DNA of 64,000 bases from CADEEN01 sp040384625 (GTDB lineage: Bacteria; Pseudomonadota; Gammaproteobacteria; Burkholderiales; Burkholderiaceae_C), in the NCBI GenBank assembly GCA_040384625.1, contig JAZKIW010000130.1, positions 9,156-73,155 on the forward strand, read 5' to 3'. Shown one piece after another: positions 33,620 through 42,075 of the stretch (the stretch's first letter is position 1; every line of letters begins with the position of its first letter). The position numbers and the translations under genes are program-made. A model generated the notes under the pieces. The model had not been told where the DNA came from. It ran no database searches and saw only the letters and a program-made list of their open reading frames with translations.

Positions 33620-34872
33620 TGCCACCAGCCCAACACGCAGCCGACTCGCGCTACGCCTGGACGCGCCTGATCGTCGTCCTGGCCCTGATGACCATCGGCA
33701 GCGGGGCGATGTACATCGTGGCCGTCGTGCTACCTGCCGTACAGGCCGAGTTTGGCGTCGCCCGAGCCGACGCCTCCCTGCCCTACACCCTGCTGATGAT
33801 CGGCTTCGGCGTCGGCGGCATCGTGATGGGGAAACTGGCCGATCGCCACGGCGTGATGCTGCCGGTGCTGATCGGCGCCGGCGGGCTGGGAGCCGGCTTC
33901 ATCGCCGCCGGCATGTCGGGCAGCCTGCTCGGATTCGCCGTCGCGCATGGCCTGCTGCTTGGTCTGCTCGGCAGCTCGGCGACCTTCGCGCCGATGATGG
34001 CCGACACCTCGCTCTGGTTCGTTCGCCGCCGCGGCATCGCGGTGGCCATCTGCGCCAGCGGCAACTACCTGGCCGGCGCCGTCTGGCCGCCGATCGTGCA
34101 GCAACTGGTGGCCAGCTTCGGTTGGCGCCCGACCTACATCGGCTTGGGCATCTTCTGCATGCTGACGATGCCACTGCTGGCGCTGTTGCTGCGCCCGCGG
34201 CCTCCCGCCGCGGTCGCGGCACCCGCGCGGCATCTTGCGGCGGCGATGCCGTCAACTCGGCCCTTCGGCCTCAGCCTGAACCAGGCCCAGGTGCTGCTCT
34301 GCGTGGCCGGCGTGTCCTGCTGCGTCGCGATGTCGATGCCGCAAGTGCACATCGTCGCCTACTGCGGCGACCTCGGCTACGGCGCCGCGCGCGGCGCCGA
34401 GATGCTGTCGCTGATGCTGGCCTGCGGCATCGTCAGCCGCCTGGTGTCGGGCCTGATCTGCGACCGCATCGGCGGTCTGCGCACATTACTTCTTGGCTCG
34501 GTGCTGCAGGGCCTGGCCCTGCTGCTCTTCATCCCGTTCGATGGCCTCACGTCGCTGTACCTGATCTCGGCCCTGTTTGGCCTGTTCCAAGGCGGCATCG
34601 TGCCCAGCTACGCGATCATCGTGCGCGAGTACTTTCCGCCCGCCGAGGCCGGCGCACGCGTGGGCACCGTCCTGATGGCCACGCTGTTCGGCATGGCCCT
34701 CGGGGGCTGGATGTCAGGCAAGGTGTTTGACCTGACCGGCTCCTACCACGCCGCCTTCATCAACGGCGTGGGCTGGAACCTGGTCAACCTGTCGATCGTG
34801 CTCTTCCTGCTGGCGCGCCTGCGCGCCGAACGCCGCCGCCGGGATGGCGACGGCGTTCAGGGTCTGGCCTGA
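33619..34872 (+). CDS. Major facilitator superfamily transporter
   Basis: Twelve-helix MFS protein of 417 residues. The loop 2-3 signature appears as GIVMGKLADRHGVMLPVL (about residues 70-88), and the repeat in the second half as RLVSGLICDRIGGLRTLLLG. LVQLFLL-like hydrophobic helices are spread evenly. The monocarboxylate/oxalate-type arrangement (FVRRRGIAVAICASGNYLAG) suggests an organic-anion porter of the OFA/MCT kind, but the substrate is not established. It is coupled to the aldo/keto reductase upstream. Confidence 0.87.
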   Translation: MPPAQHAADSRYAWTRLIVVLALMTIGSGAMYIVAVVLPAVQAEFGVARADASLPYTLLMIGFGVGGIVMGKLADRHGVMLPVLIGAGGLGAGFIAAGMSGSLLGFAVAHGLLLGLLGSSATFAPMMADTSLWFVRRRGIAVAICASGNYLAGAVWPPIVQQLVASFGWRPTYIGLGIFCMLTMPLLALLLRPRPPAAVAAPARHLAAAMPSTRPFGLSLNQAQVLLCVAGVSCCVAMSMPQVHIVAYCGDLGYGAARGAEMLSLMLACGIVSRLVSGLICDRIGGLRTLLLGSVLQGLALLLFIPFDGLTSLYLISALFGLFQGGIVPSYAIIVREYFPPAEAGARVGTVLMATLFGMALGGWMSGKVFDLTGSYHAAFINGVGWNLVNLSIVLFLLARLRAERRRRDGDGVQGLA

Positions 34873-34878
34873 GAACGA

Positions 34879-35301
34879 TCAGCGACGTCCGCCGCGGCCG
34901 TCGTTGTGGTCGCGCCAGTCGGGGATGCCGTCGCGGTCGCGGTCGTGGCCGTTGCGCGGCTGGCGTTCGTAACGGTTGGGGATGCCGTCGCCGTCACGGT
35001 CCCAGCGCGGGTTGTAGACGCGGTCGTAGCGGTTCGGGATGCCGTCGTGGTCACGATCGCCGTAGGCCGACGATTGGTAGCCGCGGTAGCGCACGATCGG
35101 CACGGGCCTGTAGTCCGGATACGGCTGCGTATAGACCGGATACGGCTGGTTGTAGCCCGGGTAGGGCTGGCTATAGATCGGCACGCCGATCGGCGCACCA
35201 ATGGTGACCGACCACTGCACGTCGCTGCGTGCCTGGGCGATACCGGCGCTCAAGGCGCCTGCGATGGCCAGCGCACCAATGATGAGTGTCTTGCGGTTCA
35301 T
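34879..35301 (-). CDS. Exported protein with thrombospondin-type-3-like Asp repeats
   Basis: Secreted protein of 140 residues. The signal peptide (TLIIGALAIAGALSAGIAQA) is followed by a Tyr/Pro-rich repeat region (YSQPYPGYNQPYP, VYTQPYPDYRPVP). The C-terminal part holds three Asp-rich units: DRDHDGIPNRYD, DRDGDGIPNRYE and DRDRDGIPDWRD. These match the calcium-binding pattern of thrombospondin type 3 repeats. AGGAGG precedes the start by about 9 nt. It is monocistronic and converges on the MFS gene. A Ca2+-stabilised surface role is likely; the function is unknown. Confidence 0.75.
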   Translation of the reverse strand: MNRKTLIIGALAIAGALSAGIAQARSDVQWSVTIGAPIGVPIYSQPYPGYNQPYPVYTQPYPDYRPVPIVRYRGYQSSAYGDRDHDGIPNRYDRVYNPRWDRDGDGIPNRYERQPRNGHDRDRDGIPDWRDHNDGRGGRR

Positions 35302-35357
35302 GTGTCTTGCCTCCTGTGTTGCTGGGAGCGACGCCACGCGGGAGCGCGGCGCCGTCC

Positions 35358-35376
35358 CCCGACAACGGGTGTCGGG
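35358..35376. terminator. Hairpin downstream of the HD-GYP gene
   Basis: CCCGACA (35358-35364) and TGTCGGG (35370-35376) pair perfectly around a 5-nt loop. It lies about 85 nt after the HD-GYP stop and about 55 nt before the start of the next minus-strand gene. There is no T-tract, so it may be a weak terminator or a leader structure. Confidence 0.4.
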
Positions 35377-35459
35377 CGGCTGGGGTGCACGACAACCGTG
35401 TCAAGGAGGCGTAAAGCTGGCGTGACCGCCGGTTTCAAGCAGGCGCGCCCGCCCGGCGA

Positions 35460-36725
35460 CTAGCGCCCTACGGCGCGCAAGCTGTCACACAGCAGGTTCA
35501 GGCGATGCGCATCGGCCGGCGGCAGGTCGCCGGCGCGCAGGTGCGCGGCGCGCTCGATCGCATGCAGGCGGAAGAACAGTTCGTCTTCCACCGATTCGAT
35601 CTCGGCCGCATCCTGGCCGCTCACCGACTCGCTGCTCCACAACCCGCTGGCATGCCAGCCGGTGCGCAGGCGACCGAGCAGGTACTGGCTGAGCGACAAC
35701 GCGTCCTTCAGCGCGGGCGTTTCGGCGCTGCCGGTAAGGCTGCCGGCACAGGCCTCGGCCGCGCGCAGTGCTGCATTGAGCTGGCCCAGGCGAACCCGCA
35801 CCTCGTGCGTCGCCAGGCGCGCTTGCGGCGCCGGCTGGCTGCGTGCCGCCTCGCTGATGGCCCCGACCCAGCCCAGGTCGAACTCGCCCGGCACGACACG
35901 CAGCGCGATGCTGGCGCGCGCCAATTGCGGTGCCTCGCTGCGCAGAACCCCCAGCGTGGCCTCGGTCACGGCCAGCATGCGGCCGAGCGGCGACAGCGTG
36001 TCGCGCTGCAGGGCATGAGGGTAGCCCGAGCCGTCCAGGCGTTCGTGGTGTTCGGCGATCGCGCGCGCCAGCGCGGCCGGATAGTTCGTCAGTTGCGTGA
36101 TCAGCAGCTGGCCGACGTGCGGATGCACCACCAGGTGCTGGTAGCTCTGGAAGTCGAGCAGGCGGTCGGCATCGGCCTCGCCATAGCGCGGGTCGATGTA
36201 CATCTCTCCCAGGTCGTGCAGCAGGCCGGCCAGCATCGCCACGCGCACTTCTGCTGTCGAGCCGCCATGGCTGATCATCAAGGCGCCGGCCAAGGCCATC
36301 GCCTGCACCGCGTGGTCGAAGGATTCGGGACGCGACGCCTGGCCCGCGGTCAGCAGCAACTGCGCCACCGCGTGCAGGGGCAGGAAGGCCACCTCGTCCG
36401 TCAAGCGCTTGGCATGCGGACGCAGCACGGCGCCCAACGGGGTGTCGCGTTCGAGCAGGGCCGCAGTGCACAGCACCAGGGACTGCGCGGTGATGCCGTC
36501 CTCGGCCATCAGGCAGCTCTCAAGCGGATCGCGCAGTTGGCGATCGAGTAGCTTCCTCTGCAGCGCACTCGACACCGGCATGTCGCGCGCCCACAGCTTG
36601 GTGCCCGAGATATCGAAGATGTCGCGCGAGGCGATGATGCTGCGCGTCTGGCTGGCGTCAAGGATGGTCGCCAACGCATGCGGGTTGGCGGTCGAGAAAT
36701 GAGGCTTGTGGGCGGCTGATGGCAT
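35460..36725 (-). CDS. HD-GYP domain protein (predicted cyclic-di-GMP phosphodiesterase)
   Basis: Cytoplasmic protein of 421 residues. The HD-GYP core is complete: His-Asp in MLAGLLHDLGEMYID (about residue 170) and the full HHExxDGxGYP signature in AEHHERLDGSGYPHAL (about 220). Known members with this signature hydrolyse c-di-GMP. The N-terminal about 110 residues and the C-terminal about 140 residues are helical, without a recognised sensor domain. GGAG lies 8 nt before the ATG, and an inverted repeat with 7-bp arms sits 19-43 nt upstream. It is monocistronic. Confidence 0.88.
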   Translation of the reverse strand: MPSAAHKPHFSTANPHALATILDASQTRSIIASRDIFDISGTKLWARDMPVSSALQRKLLDRQLRDPLESCLMAEDGITAQSLVLCTAALLERDTPLGAVLRPHAKRLTDEVAFLPLHAVAQLLLTAGQASRPESFDHAVQAMALAGALMISHGGSTAEVRVAMLAGLLHDLGEMYIDPRYGEADADRLLDFQSYQHLVVHPHVGQLLITQLTNYPAALARAIAEHHERLDGSGYPHALQRDTLSPLGRMLAVTEATLGVLRSEAPQLARASIALRVVPGEFDLGWVGAISEAARSQPAPQARLATHEVRVRLGQLNAALRAAEACAGSLTGSAETPALKDALSLSQYLLGRLRTGWHASGLWSSESVSGQDAAEIESVEDELFFRLHAIERAAHLRAGDLPPADAHRLNLLCDSLRAVGR

Positions 36726-36743
36726 GGACTTCTCCGACGGATC

Positions 36744-36768
36744 GTTGTCCTATCGGTTTTCGGACAAC
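36744..36768. promoter_or_regulatory. Inverted repeat upstream of the HD-GYP gene
   Basis: GTTGTCC (36744-36750) and GGACAAC (36762-36768) are perfect 7-bp arms around 11 nt, lying 19-43 nt before the HD-GYP start. It could be an operator or a 5'-leader hairpin. The TTGTC/GACAA cores resemble those of the Crp-type dyad at 11748, but the spacing differs (11 versus 8 nt). Confidence 0.4.
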
Positions 36769-36887
36769 TTGAGGCGGAACTGAAGTCAATGCTCGTTACC
36801 GGCGGAAACGGGGCGGTCTGCGCAGCAAACGCGGCCGGGCACCGCCTTCCGCGACGCGCCTGCACGACCCTAAGAAGGGAAAGCCAG

Positions 36888-37730
36888 CTACTTGATCCCT
36901 GCCCTCATGAAGCTCTGCACGAACTGGCGCTGGAAGAGCAGGAAGGCGACCAGCAGCGGGGCCGAGCTCATCAGCGTCGCGGCGGTGATGACCGACCAGT
37001 CGATGCCCTGGTCGGTCGACGAGAACACCTGCAGGCCGACCGTCAGCGGTCTGGCGCTGACGCTGTTGGTGATGATCAACGGCCACAGGAAGTTGTTCCA
37101 GTGGAAGCTCACCGAGACCAGGGCGAAGGCGGTGTAGACAGGCCGCGCCAGCGGCACATAGACGCGCCACAGGATCTGCATCGCGCCAGCCCCTTCGACG
37201 CGCGCCGCGTCGACCAGCTCCTTCGGAATGCCCATGAAGGTCTGGCGCAACAGGAAGATCGCGAAGGCTGAGGCGAAGTACGGCAGCCCGATCGCCAGAA
37301 GGGTGTCGACCAAGCCGAGCCGCGCCATGGTCTTGTAGTTCTCTACGAGCAGGATGTCGGGCATGACCATCAACTGCACCAGCACCAGGGCGAAGAGCAA
37401 CTTCTTGCCGGCGAACTCGAAGCGCGCGAAAGCGTAGGCGGCCAGGGTGCTGAGCACGAGCTGGCAGGCCAGGATCATCGTCACCAGCAGGGCCGTGTTG
37501 AGGAAGTAGCGCGCAAACGGGGCGGCGGACCAGGCGCGCGCGAAATTGTCCAGGGTCAGCGGCGCGAAGAGCACGAAGCGGGTCGAGAACTCGGCCGGGT
37601 GGAAGGCCGTCCACACCGCATAGGCCAGCGGCAAGATCCACAGCAGCGCCAGCAGCCAGGCCGCGATGGTGTCGATCCAGCCCGGGTCGTTGTAGACCAG
37701 CCGTGTCGCGGTGGCGGCGCCCGCGCTCAC
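36888..37730 (-). CDS. ABC transporter permease, UgpE-like (MalG family)
   Basis: Membrane subunit of 280 residues, the same size as UgpE, with six predicted helices. The MalG-type EAA loop is PKELVDAARVEGAGAMQILW (about residues 180-200), and LVLVQLMVMPDILLVENYKT and FHWNNFLWPLIITNS are typical of carbohydrate-type (CUT1) permeases. The GTG start overlaps the stop of the UgpA-like gene (GTGA). It is the last gene of the Ugp-like operon. The substrate is glycerol-3-phosphate or a related sugar/polyol, by family. Confidence 0.88.
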   Translation of the reverse strand: MSAGAATATRLVYNDPGWIDTIAAWLLALLWILPLAYAVWTAFHPAEFSTRFVLFAPLTLDNFARAWSAAPFARYFLNTALLVTMILACQLVLSTLAAYAFARFEFAGKKLLFALVLVQLMVMPDILLVENYKTMARLGLVDTLLAIGLPYFASAFAIFLLRQTFMGIPKELVDAARVEGAGAMQILWRVYVPLARPVYTAFALVSVSFHWNNFLWPLIITNSVSARPLTVGLQVFSSTDQGIDWSVITAATLMSSAPLLVAFLLFQRQFVQSFMRAGIK

Positions 37731-38599
37731 TGGTAGTGCACCTTGCGGTCGAGCACGAAGAACTGGACCAGGGCCACCGAGGCCAGCACCGCCAGCAGCA
37801 CCATCGTCAGCGCTGCCGCGTAGCCGCTGTCCCAGTAGCGGAAACCGACTTCGTAGAGGTGGAACAGCAGCAGGGTCGAGGCGTTGTCGGGGCCGCCGCG
37901 CGTCAGCACGACGATGTGGTCGACCATGCGCACCGCGTTGATCACGGCGTTGACCATCACGAACAGCGTGGTCGGCATCAAGAGCGGCCACTGCACGCGG
38001 CGGAAGAAGGTCCAGCGCGAGGCACCCTCGATCGCCGCCGCCTCGCGCAGGCTCGGGTTCAGGCTCTGCAGCGCTGCGAGATAGAAGATCATGAAGAAGC
38101 CGGCCTCCTTCCACACCGCCACCACGGTGACCGCGCCGAGCGCGGTGCGCTGATCACCGAGCCAGTTCTGCGACGGCAGGCCGAGCAGGCCGGTGATCTG
38201 CTCAAGCAGGCCGTAGCCCGGTGTGTAGAAGAAGAGCCAGATGTTGGCCACCGCCACCATCGGCAGCACCGTCGGCGTGAAGTAGGCCATGCGCAGGAAG
38301 CCGCGCCCCGCCATACGCTCGTTGACCCACAGCGCCATGACCAGGGCCAGGCCGATCGAGCACGGGATGGTGGCCAGCGCGAACCACAGGTTGTTGTTCA
38401 GTGCCTTCCAGAACACCGGGTCGGCAGCCATCTGCTGATAGTTGTCCAGCCCGACCCACACCGCTGGGCGCGAGCCCTTGGGTGTGGAGAAAAAGCTGTC
38501 GATCAGCGAGGCGACGGCCGGGTAATGCGTGAAAGCCACCAACAGCACGAAGGCTGGCAATAGCAGCAGGTAGGCGTGGGCCGTGTGCCTGGTCTGCAT
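37727..38599 (-). CDS. ABC transporter permease, UgpA-like (MalF family)
   Basis: CUT1-type permease of 290 residues. It opens with AYLLLLPAFVLLVAFTHYPA, has VGLDNYQQMAADPVFWKALN after the first helix, and carries the EAA loop NPSLREAAAIEGASRWTFFR (about residues 185-205). It is translationally coupled to the UgpE-like gene. Upstream, 317 nt including an inverted-repeat element separate it from the binding-protein gene, unusual inside a transport operon. No good Shine-Dalgarno is visible before the ATG. Confidence 0.88.
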   Translation of the reverse strand: MQTRHTAHAYLLLLPAFVLLVAFTHYPAVASLIDSFFSTPKGSRPAVWVGLDNYQQMAADPVFWKALNNNLWFALATIPCSIGLALVMALWVNERMAGRGFLRMAYFTPTVLPMVAVANIWLFFYTPGYGLLEQITGLLGLPSQNWLGDQRTALGAVTVVAVWKEAGFFMIFYLAALQSLNPSLREAAAIEGASRWTFFRRVQWPLLMPTTLFVMVNAVINAVRMVDHIVVLTRGGPDNASTLLLFHLYEVGFRYWDSGYAAALTMVLLAVLASVALVQFFVLDRKVHYQ

Positions 38600-38659
38600 T
38601 TGTCAGCGCGGCAAAGGCGTGGCGGGACCGGTGTTCAGTCGAATGCAAACCCCAGTGCC

Positions 38660-38894
38660 TCGCGGCAGGCGGTGCCCGGAGGGAGCGACCTGTGGGGCGG
38701 CGAGGAGCGCAAGGCTTGGGGGCGGCGCGCGAAGCGCGTATCGTGAACTGACTCGCCGAACGTGTCTGAGCGGAGTGAGCGCAGCGAACGCAGCGAGTGG
38801 TTCGGCGCGACCCCGAGCCTGAGCACCACAGCGAAGTTGGCCTGAAAGGCCAACCGGCCCAGTGGGAGCCCCCGCCGGGTACTGCCTGCCGCGA
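38660..38894. repeat. 235-bp intergenic element with 24-bp imperfect terminal inverted repeats
   Basis: The ends 38660-38683 and 38871-38894 are inverted copies matching at 21 of 24 positions (TCGCGGCAGGC at the tip). Inside are CGCCGAAC/GTTCGGCG arms (38754-38761 and 38800-38807), a hairpin GTTGGCCT-GAA-AGGCCAAC (38836-38854) and a run of GAGCGCAGCGAACGCAGCGAG-like units. I see no transposase or plausible gene. It occupies most of the 317-nt gap between the UgpB-like and UgpA-like genes and looks like a non-autonomous (MITE-like) interspersed repeat. Confidence 0.6.
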
Positions 38895-38916
38895 CGCGCC
38901 AAGACCCCAGCCTGGA

Positions 38917-40203
38917 TCACTTGTACGAACGCAGCAGCCGATCCGCCTCCGCCTGCGCGTCCTTCATCGCCTGCGCCGCCGTCTTGCTGCCAGTCAGCGC
39001 CGCCTGCAGGCCGTCATTCAGCGCCTTGGTGACGCGCTGGTTGTCGTGCGTGGAGAACTCGGCCAGAGCGAAGGGCAACTGGTCGCGAGCCACCAGCGCC
39101 GGCGGGAAGTCGGCGCCGTACTTCTTCAGCGCTGCGGTGTTGTAGGCCGCCTCGCTGATCGCCACATAGCCGGTGTCCATGCTCCACTTGGCCGCGCGCT
39201 CGGGTTGGGTCATCCACTTCGCGAACTTGAAGGCCGCTTCCTGCTGCGCCGGCGTGGCCTTTTTGAAGATGTAGAAGTTGCCGCCGCCGGTGGGCGAACC
39301 ACGCTTCTTGCCGGCCGGCAACATCGCCACGCCGAAGTCGAATTTGGCGTTGCTGCGCACATTGGTCAGGTTGCCGGTAGTGGTCCACATCATGGCCACC
39401 TTCTTCTCGAAGAAGTCCTTCGGCGTGGTGCCCCACTCGACGATGCCGCTGGGGTGCACGCCTTGCTTGGTCAGGTCGATCCAGTACTGGAGGGCCTCGA
39501 TGACGGCCGGGTCGTCGAACTTGACCGCGTTGCCGGCGTCGTTGGCCATCGCCACGCCGTTCTCGATCGCCAGCGCCTGGAACAGCCAGTAGGGGAAGCC
39601 GGAGGACGGGATCTGCACGCCGTACTGGGTGACCTTGCCCGAAGCGTCCTTGACGGTCAGCTTCTTCGCCGCCTCGGCCATCTCGGCCCAGGTCGCAGGC
39701 GGCTTGTTCGGGTCCAGGCCTGCCGCCTTGAACAGCTCCTTGTTGTAGTACATGACGATGGTCGAGCGCTGGAACGGCACGCCCCAGGTCTTGCCGCCAC
39801 TCTGGCTGTTGAGCATGAAGGCCTTGTAGAAGCTGCCCAGCCAGGCGCGGTCGTCGGCGGTCTTGACGAAGGTGTCGATCGGCACGATCGCGTCCTCGTC
39901 GATCAAGGTGAACATGTCGGTGGACAGCAGCACCGAGGTCACCGGCGGCGTGCCGGCCTTGTTGGCGGTGAGCGCCTTGACGATCGTGTCCTGGTAGCTG
40001 CCGGCGTAGATCGGCGTGACCTTGATGCCGGGGTTTTCCTTGGCGAAATCGGCGGCGTAGTCGTCGATCAGCTTGGTGATCGGCCCGCCCACGGCGACCG
40101 GGTAGAAGAACGAGATCTCGGTCGGGGCCTGCGCGCGGGCGCCGATGGCCAGAGTGGCGAGCGCTGCCGCGGCGATGATCCGATTGAACATTCTCTTTTG
40201 CAC
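38917..40203 (-). CDS. Periplasmic binding protein, UgpB-like (extracellular solute-binding family 1)
   Basis: Binding protein of 428 residues with a signal peptide (IIAAAALATLAIGARAQA). UgpB-type landmarks are DYAADFAKENPGIKVTPIYA, GSYQDTIVKALTA, WGVPFQRSTIVMYYNKELFK with AAGLDPNKPPATWAEM, and a late MLPAGKKRGSPTGGGNFYIF. The GTG start was chosen because AGGAG lies 8 nt before it; an ATG four codons later is an alternative. It lies between the ATPase gene and the two permease genes, giving the order C-B-A-E instead of B-A-E-C. Confidence 0.88.
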   Translation of the reverse strand: MQKRMFNRIIAAAALATLAIGARAQAPTEISFFYPVAVGGPITKLIDDYAADFAKENPGIKVTPIYAGSYQDTIVKALTANKAGTPPVTSVLLSTDMFTLIDEDAIVPIDTFVKTADDRAWLGSFYKAFMLNSQSGGKTWGVPFQRSTIVMYYNKELFKAAGLDPNKPPATWAEMAEAAKKLTVKDASGKVTQYGVQIPSSGFPYWLFQALAIENGVAMANDAGNAVKFDDPAVIEALQYWIDLTKQGVHPSGIVEWGTTPKDFFEKKVAMMWTTTGNLTNVRSNAKFDFGVAMLPAGKKRGSPTGGGNFYIFKKATPAQQEAAFKFAKWMTQPERAAKWSMDTGYVAISEAAYNTAALKKYGADFPPALVARDQLPFALAEFSTHDNQRVTKALNDGLQAALTGSKTAAQAMKDAQAEADRLLRSYK

Positions 40204-40235
40204 GTTGTCGTCTCCTTCGGTGGTGAGTTGGGCCG

Positions 40236-41249
40236 TCAGGCGACCCGGCTGCCTTGTGAATCGAAATAGTGCTCGGCCTGGGCCGGCCAACCGAGCGACA
40301 CCGGTGCGCCGGCGGCGATGTCGGTCTTGCCTTCGGCGCGCACCGTGATCAGCTCGCTGCCGACAGCGCAGCGCAGCACCAAGTCGGCACCCAGGTATTC
40401 GAGGCTCTGCACCGTGGCCGGCACGGCCCCGCCCAGGCTCACCGACTCGGGCCGGATGCCAAGGGTCGACGCCGACCTGCCCACCATGATGGTGCTGCCG
40501 GCGATGGCGCCGTCCTGCAGGCGAAGCAGGTTCATCGCCGGCGTGCCGATGAAGCGCGCCGCAAAGGTGGTGGCGGGTTGCGCGTACAGCGCCCGAGGCG
40601 GCGCGTTCTGCTCGATGCGGCCCTTGTTGAGCAGCACCACCTGGTCGGCCATGCTCATGGCCTCGCTCTGGTCATGGGTCACGTAGACGACCGTCAGGCC
40701 CAGCCGCTGCTGCAGCTCGCGCAGCTCGTGGCGCATCTCCTGGCGCAGTTGCGCGTCGAGGTTGGACAGCGGCTCGTCCATCAGGCAGACCTTGGTCTGC
40801 GCCACCAGGGCGCGACCCAGGGCCACGCGCTGCTGCTGGCCGCCCGACAGCTGCGAGGGCTTGCGCTCGAGCAGCTGCTGCAGGCCAAGGAGCTCGGCAG
40901 CGGCCTTCACCCGCCGCGCCGCCTCGGTCGCTTCGACCTTGCGCACCGACAGGCCGAAACCGATGTTGTCAGCCACGCTCAAGTGCGGGAACAGCGCGTA
41001 GTTCTGAAACACCATCGAGATGCCCCGCTCGGCCGGTGGCCGTTCGGTGACGTCCTTACCGTCGACCAGGACCTGCCCGCCGCTGGCCGTTTCCAACCCG
41101 GCGATGATGCGCAGTGTCGTGGACTTGCCGCAGCCCGAGGGCCCGAGCAGAACGCAGAAGCTGCCCGGCTCGATAGCCAGGCTGATGTCGTCCAGGGCCT
41201 TGCTGCCGGCCCAGTGCTTGCTGACGTGGATCAACTTGATCGATGACAT
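40236..41249 (-). CDS. ABC transporter ATP-binding protein, UgpC/MalK-like
   Basis: CUT1-type ATPase of 337 residues. Walker A is GPSGCGKSTTLRI (about residue 37), the Q-loop is MVFQNYALFPHLSV, the signature is SQLSGGQQQRVALGRAL, Walker B is VCLMDEPLSNLDA, and the H-loop is VYVTHDQSEAMSMAD. A TOBE-like C-terminal region (about 240-335, LGIRPESVSLGG) matches UgpC/MalK. It is the first transporter gene after the inositol-phosphatase-like gene, with 13 nt between them. Confidence 0.92.
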   Translation of the reverse strand: MSSIKLIHVSKHWAGSKALDDISLAIEPGSFCVLLGPSGCGKSTTLRIIAGLETASGGQVLVDGKDVTERPPAERGISMVFQNYALFPHLSVADNIGFGLSVRKVEATEAARRVKAAAELLGLQQLLERKPSQLSGGQQQRVALGRALVAQTKVCLMDEPLSNLDAQLRQEMRHELRELQQRLGLTVVYVTHDQSEAMSMADQVVLLNKGRIEQNAPPRALYAQPATTFAARFIGTPAMNLLRLQDGAIAGSTIMVGRSASTLGIRPESVSLGGAVPATVQSLEYLGADLVLRCAVGSELITVRAEGKTDIAAGAPVSLGWPAQAEHYFDSQGSRVA

Positions 41250-41262
41250 GCGGCGATTGTGC

Positions 41263-42075
41263 TCAGGGTCCGTGACCGTTCAATGGATCGCGGCCGGTGG
41301 CGAAGGGCCGCAGTATCGCGCCCAGTGCGGCATGCACCGCGGGGTTGCCGGCCAGGCACTCGCGGCTTTCCAGGAAATCGGGCTCGCCGCGGAAGCGGCT
41401 GACCACGCCGCCTGCCTCGCTGACGAGCAGTCCGCCGGCAGCGACGTCCCAGGCATTGAGGCCAAGATCGAAGGCGGCGTCGCAGTGTCCGGCCGCCACC
41501 GCGGCCAGGTCGAGCGCGGCCGAACCCGAACGGCGGATGGCGCGCACACCCGCCATCACGGCCCCCAGCATCTGCATCGAGCTGGCGAACGTGGGGCCGG
41601 GCCGATAAGGGCAGCTGGTGGCCACCACCGCGTCGCCCAGTCCGCTGCGCGACGCGACCTGCAATCGGCGCCCATTGCAGAAGGCGCCGCTGCCGCGCCC
41701 GGCGTGGTACAGGTCGTCGCGGGTGACGTCGAGCACCACACCCAATTCGACCCGCCCGCGCACGGCGAGCGCGATGCTGACGGCGTAGACCGGGTAGCCG
41801 TGAATGAAGTTGGTGGTGCCGTCGAGCGGATCCACGATCCAGACGTGTTCAGCGCCCGGCGCACCGAAGGCGTGCAAGGACTCCTCGCTGCGCACCGCAT
41901 GCTTCGGGTGGGCGGCCAGCAGAGTGCGCACGATGGCCTGCTGCGAGGCCAGGTCGACCTGGGTGACGAAGTCGTTCGGCTGCTTGGTGCGCACCTGCAA
42001 GGACGCAGGGTCGGCGGCGGCAGCGCGGATGATGTCGCCCGCCAAGCGGGCCGCGCTGATCGCCGCATCGATCAT
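41263..42075 (-). CDS. Inositol monophosphatase-family phosphatase
   Basis: Mg2+-dependent phosphatase of 270 residues. The metal-binding motifs are intact: the acidic pair in AVRSEESLHAFG (about residue 64), WIVDPLDGTTNFIHGYP (about 80-96) and the second motif LNAWDVAAGGLLVSEAGG (about 212-230). The family includes inositol-, fructose- and nucleotide-phosphatases. It is coupled (ATGA) to the membrane-protein gene upstream and is followed by the Ugp-like transporter. A plausible job is dephosphorylating the imported polyol or sugar phosphate. Confidence 0.88.
   Translation of the reverse strand: MIDAAISAARLAGDIIRAAAADPASLQVRTKQPNDFVTQVDLASQQAIVRTLLAAHPKHAVRSEESLHAFGAPGAEHVWIVDPLDGTTNFIHGYPVYAVSIALAVRGRVELGVVLDVTRDDLYHAGRGSGAFCNGRRLQVASRSGLGDAVVATSCPYRPGPTFASSMQMLGAVMAGVRAIRRSGSAALDLAAVAAGHCDAAFDLGLNAWDVAAGGLLVSEAGGVVSRFRGEPDFLESRECLAGNPAVHAALGAILRPFATGRDPLNGHGP

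Noticed and set aside
38603..38920. Overlapping ORFs of 72-105 codons on the minus strand in the UgpB/UgpA gap
   Set aside because: They run through the inverted-repeat element, have Arg/Ser/Leu-rich compositionally biased products (SLRSLRSLRS-like) and no ribosome-binding site. They are translations of a repeat, not genes.
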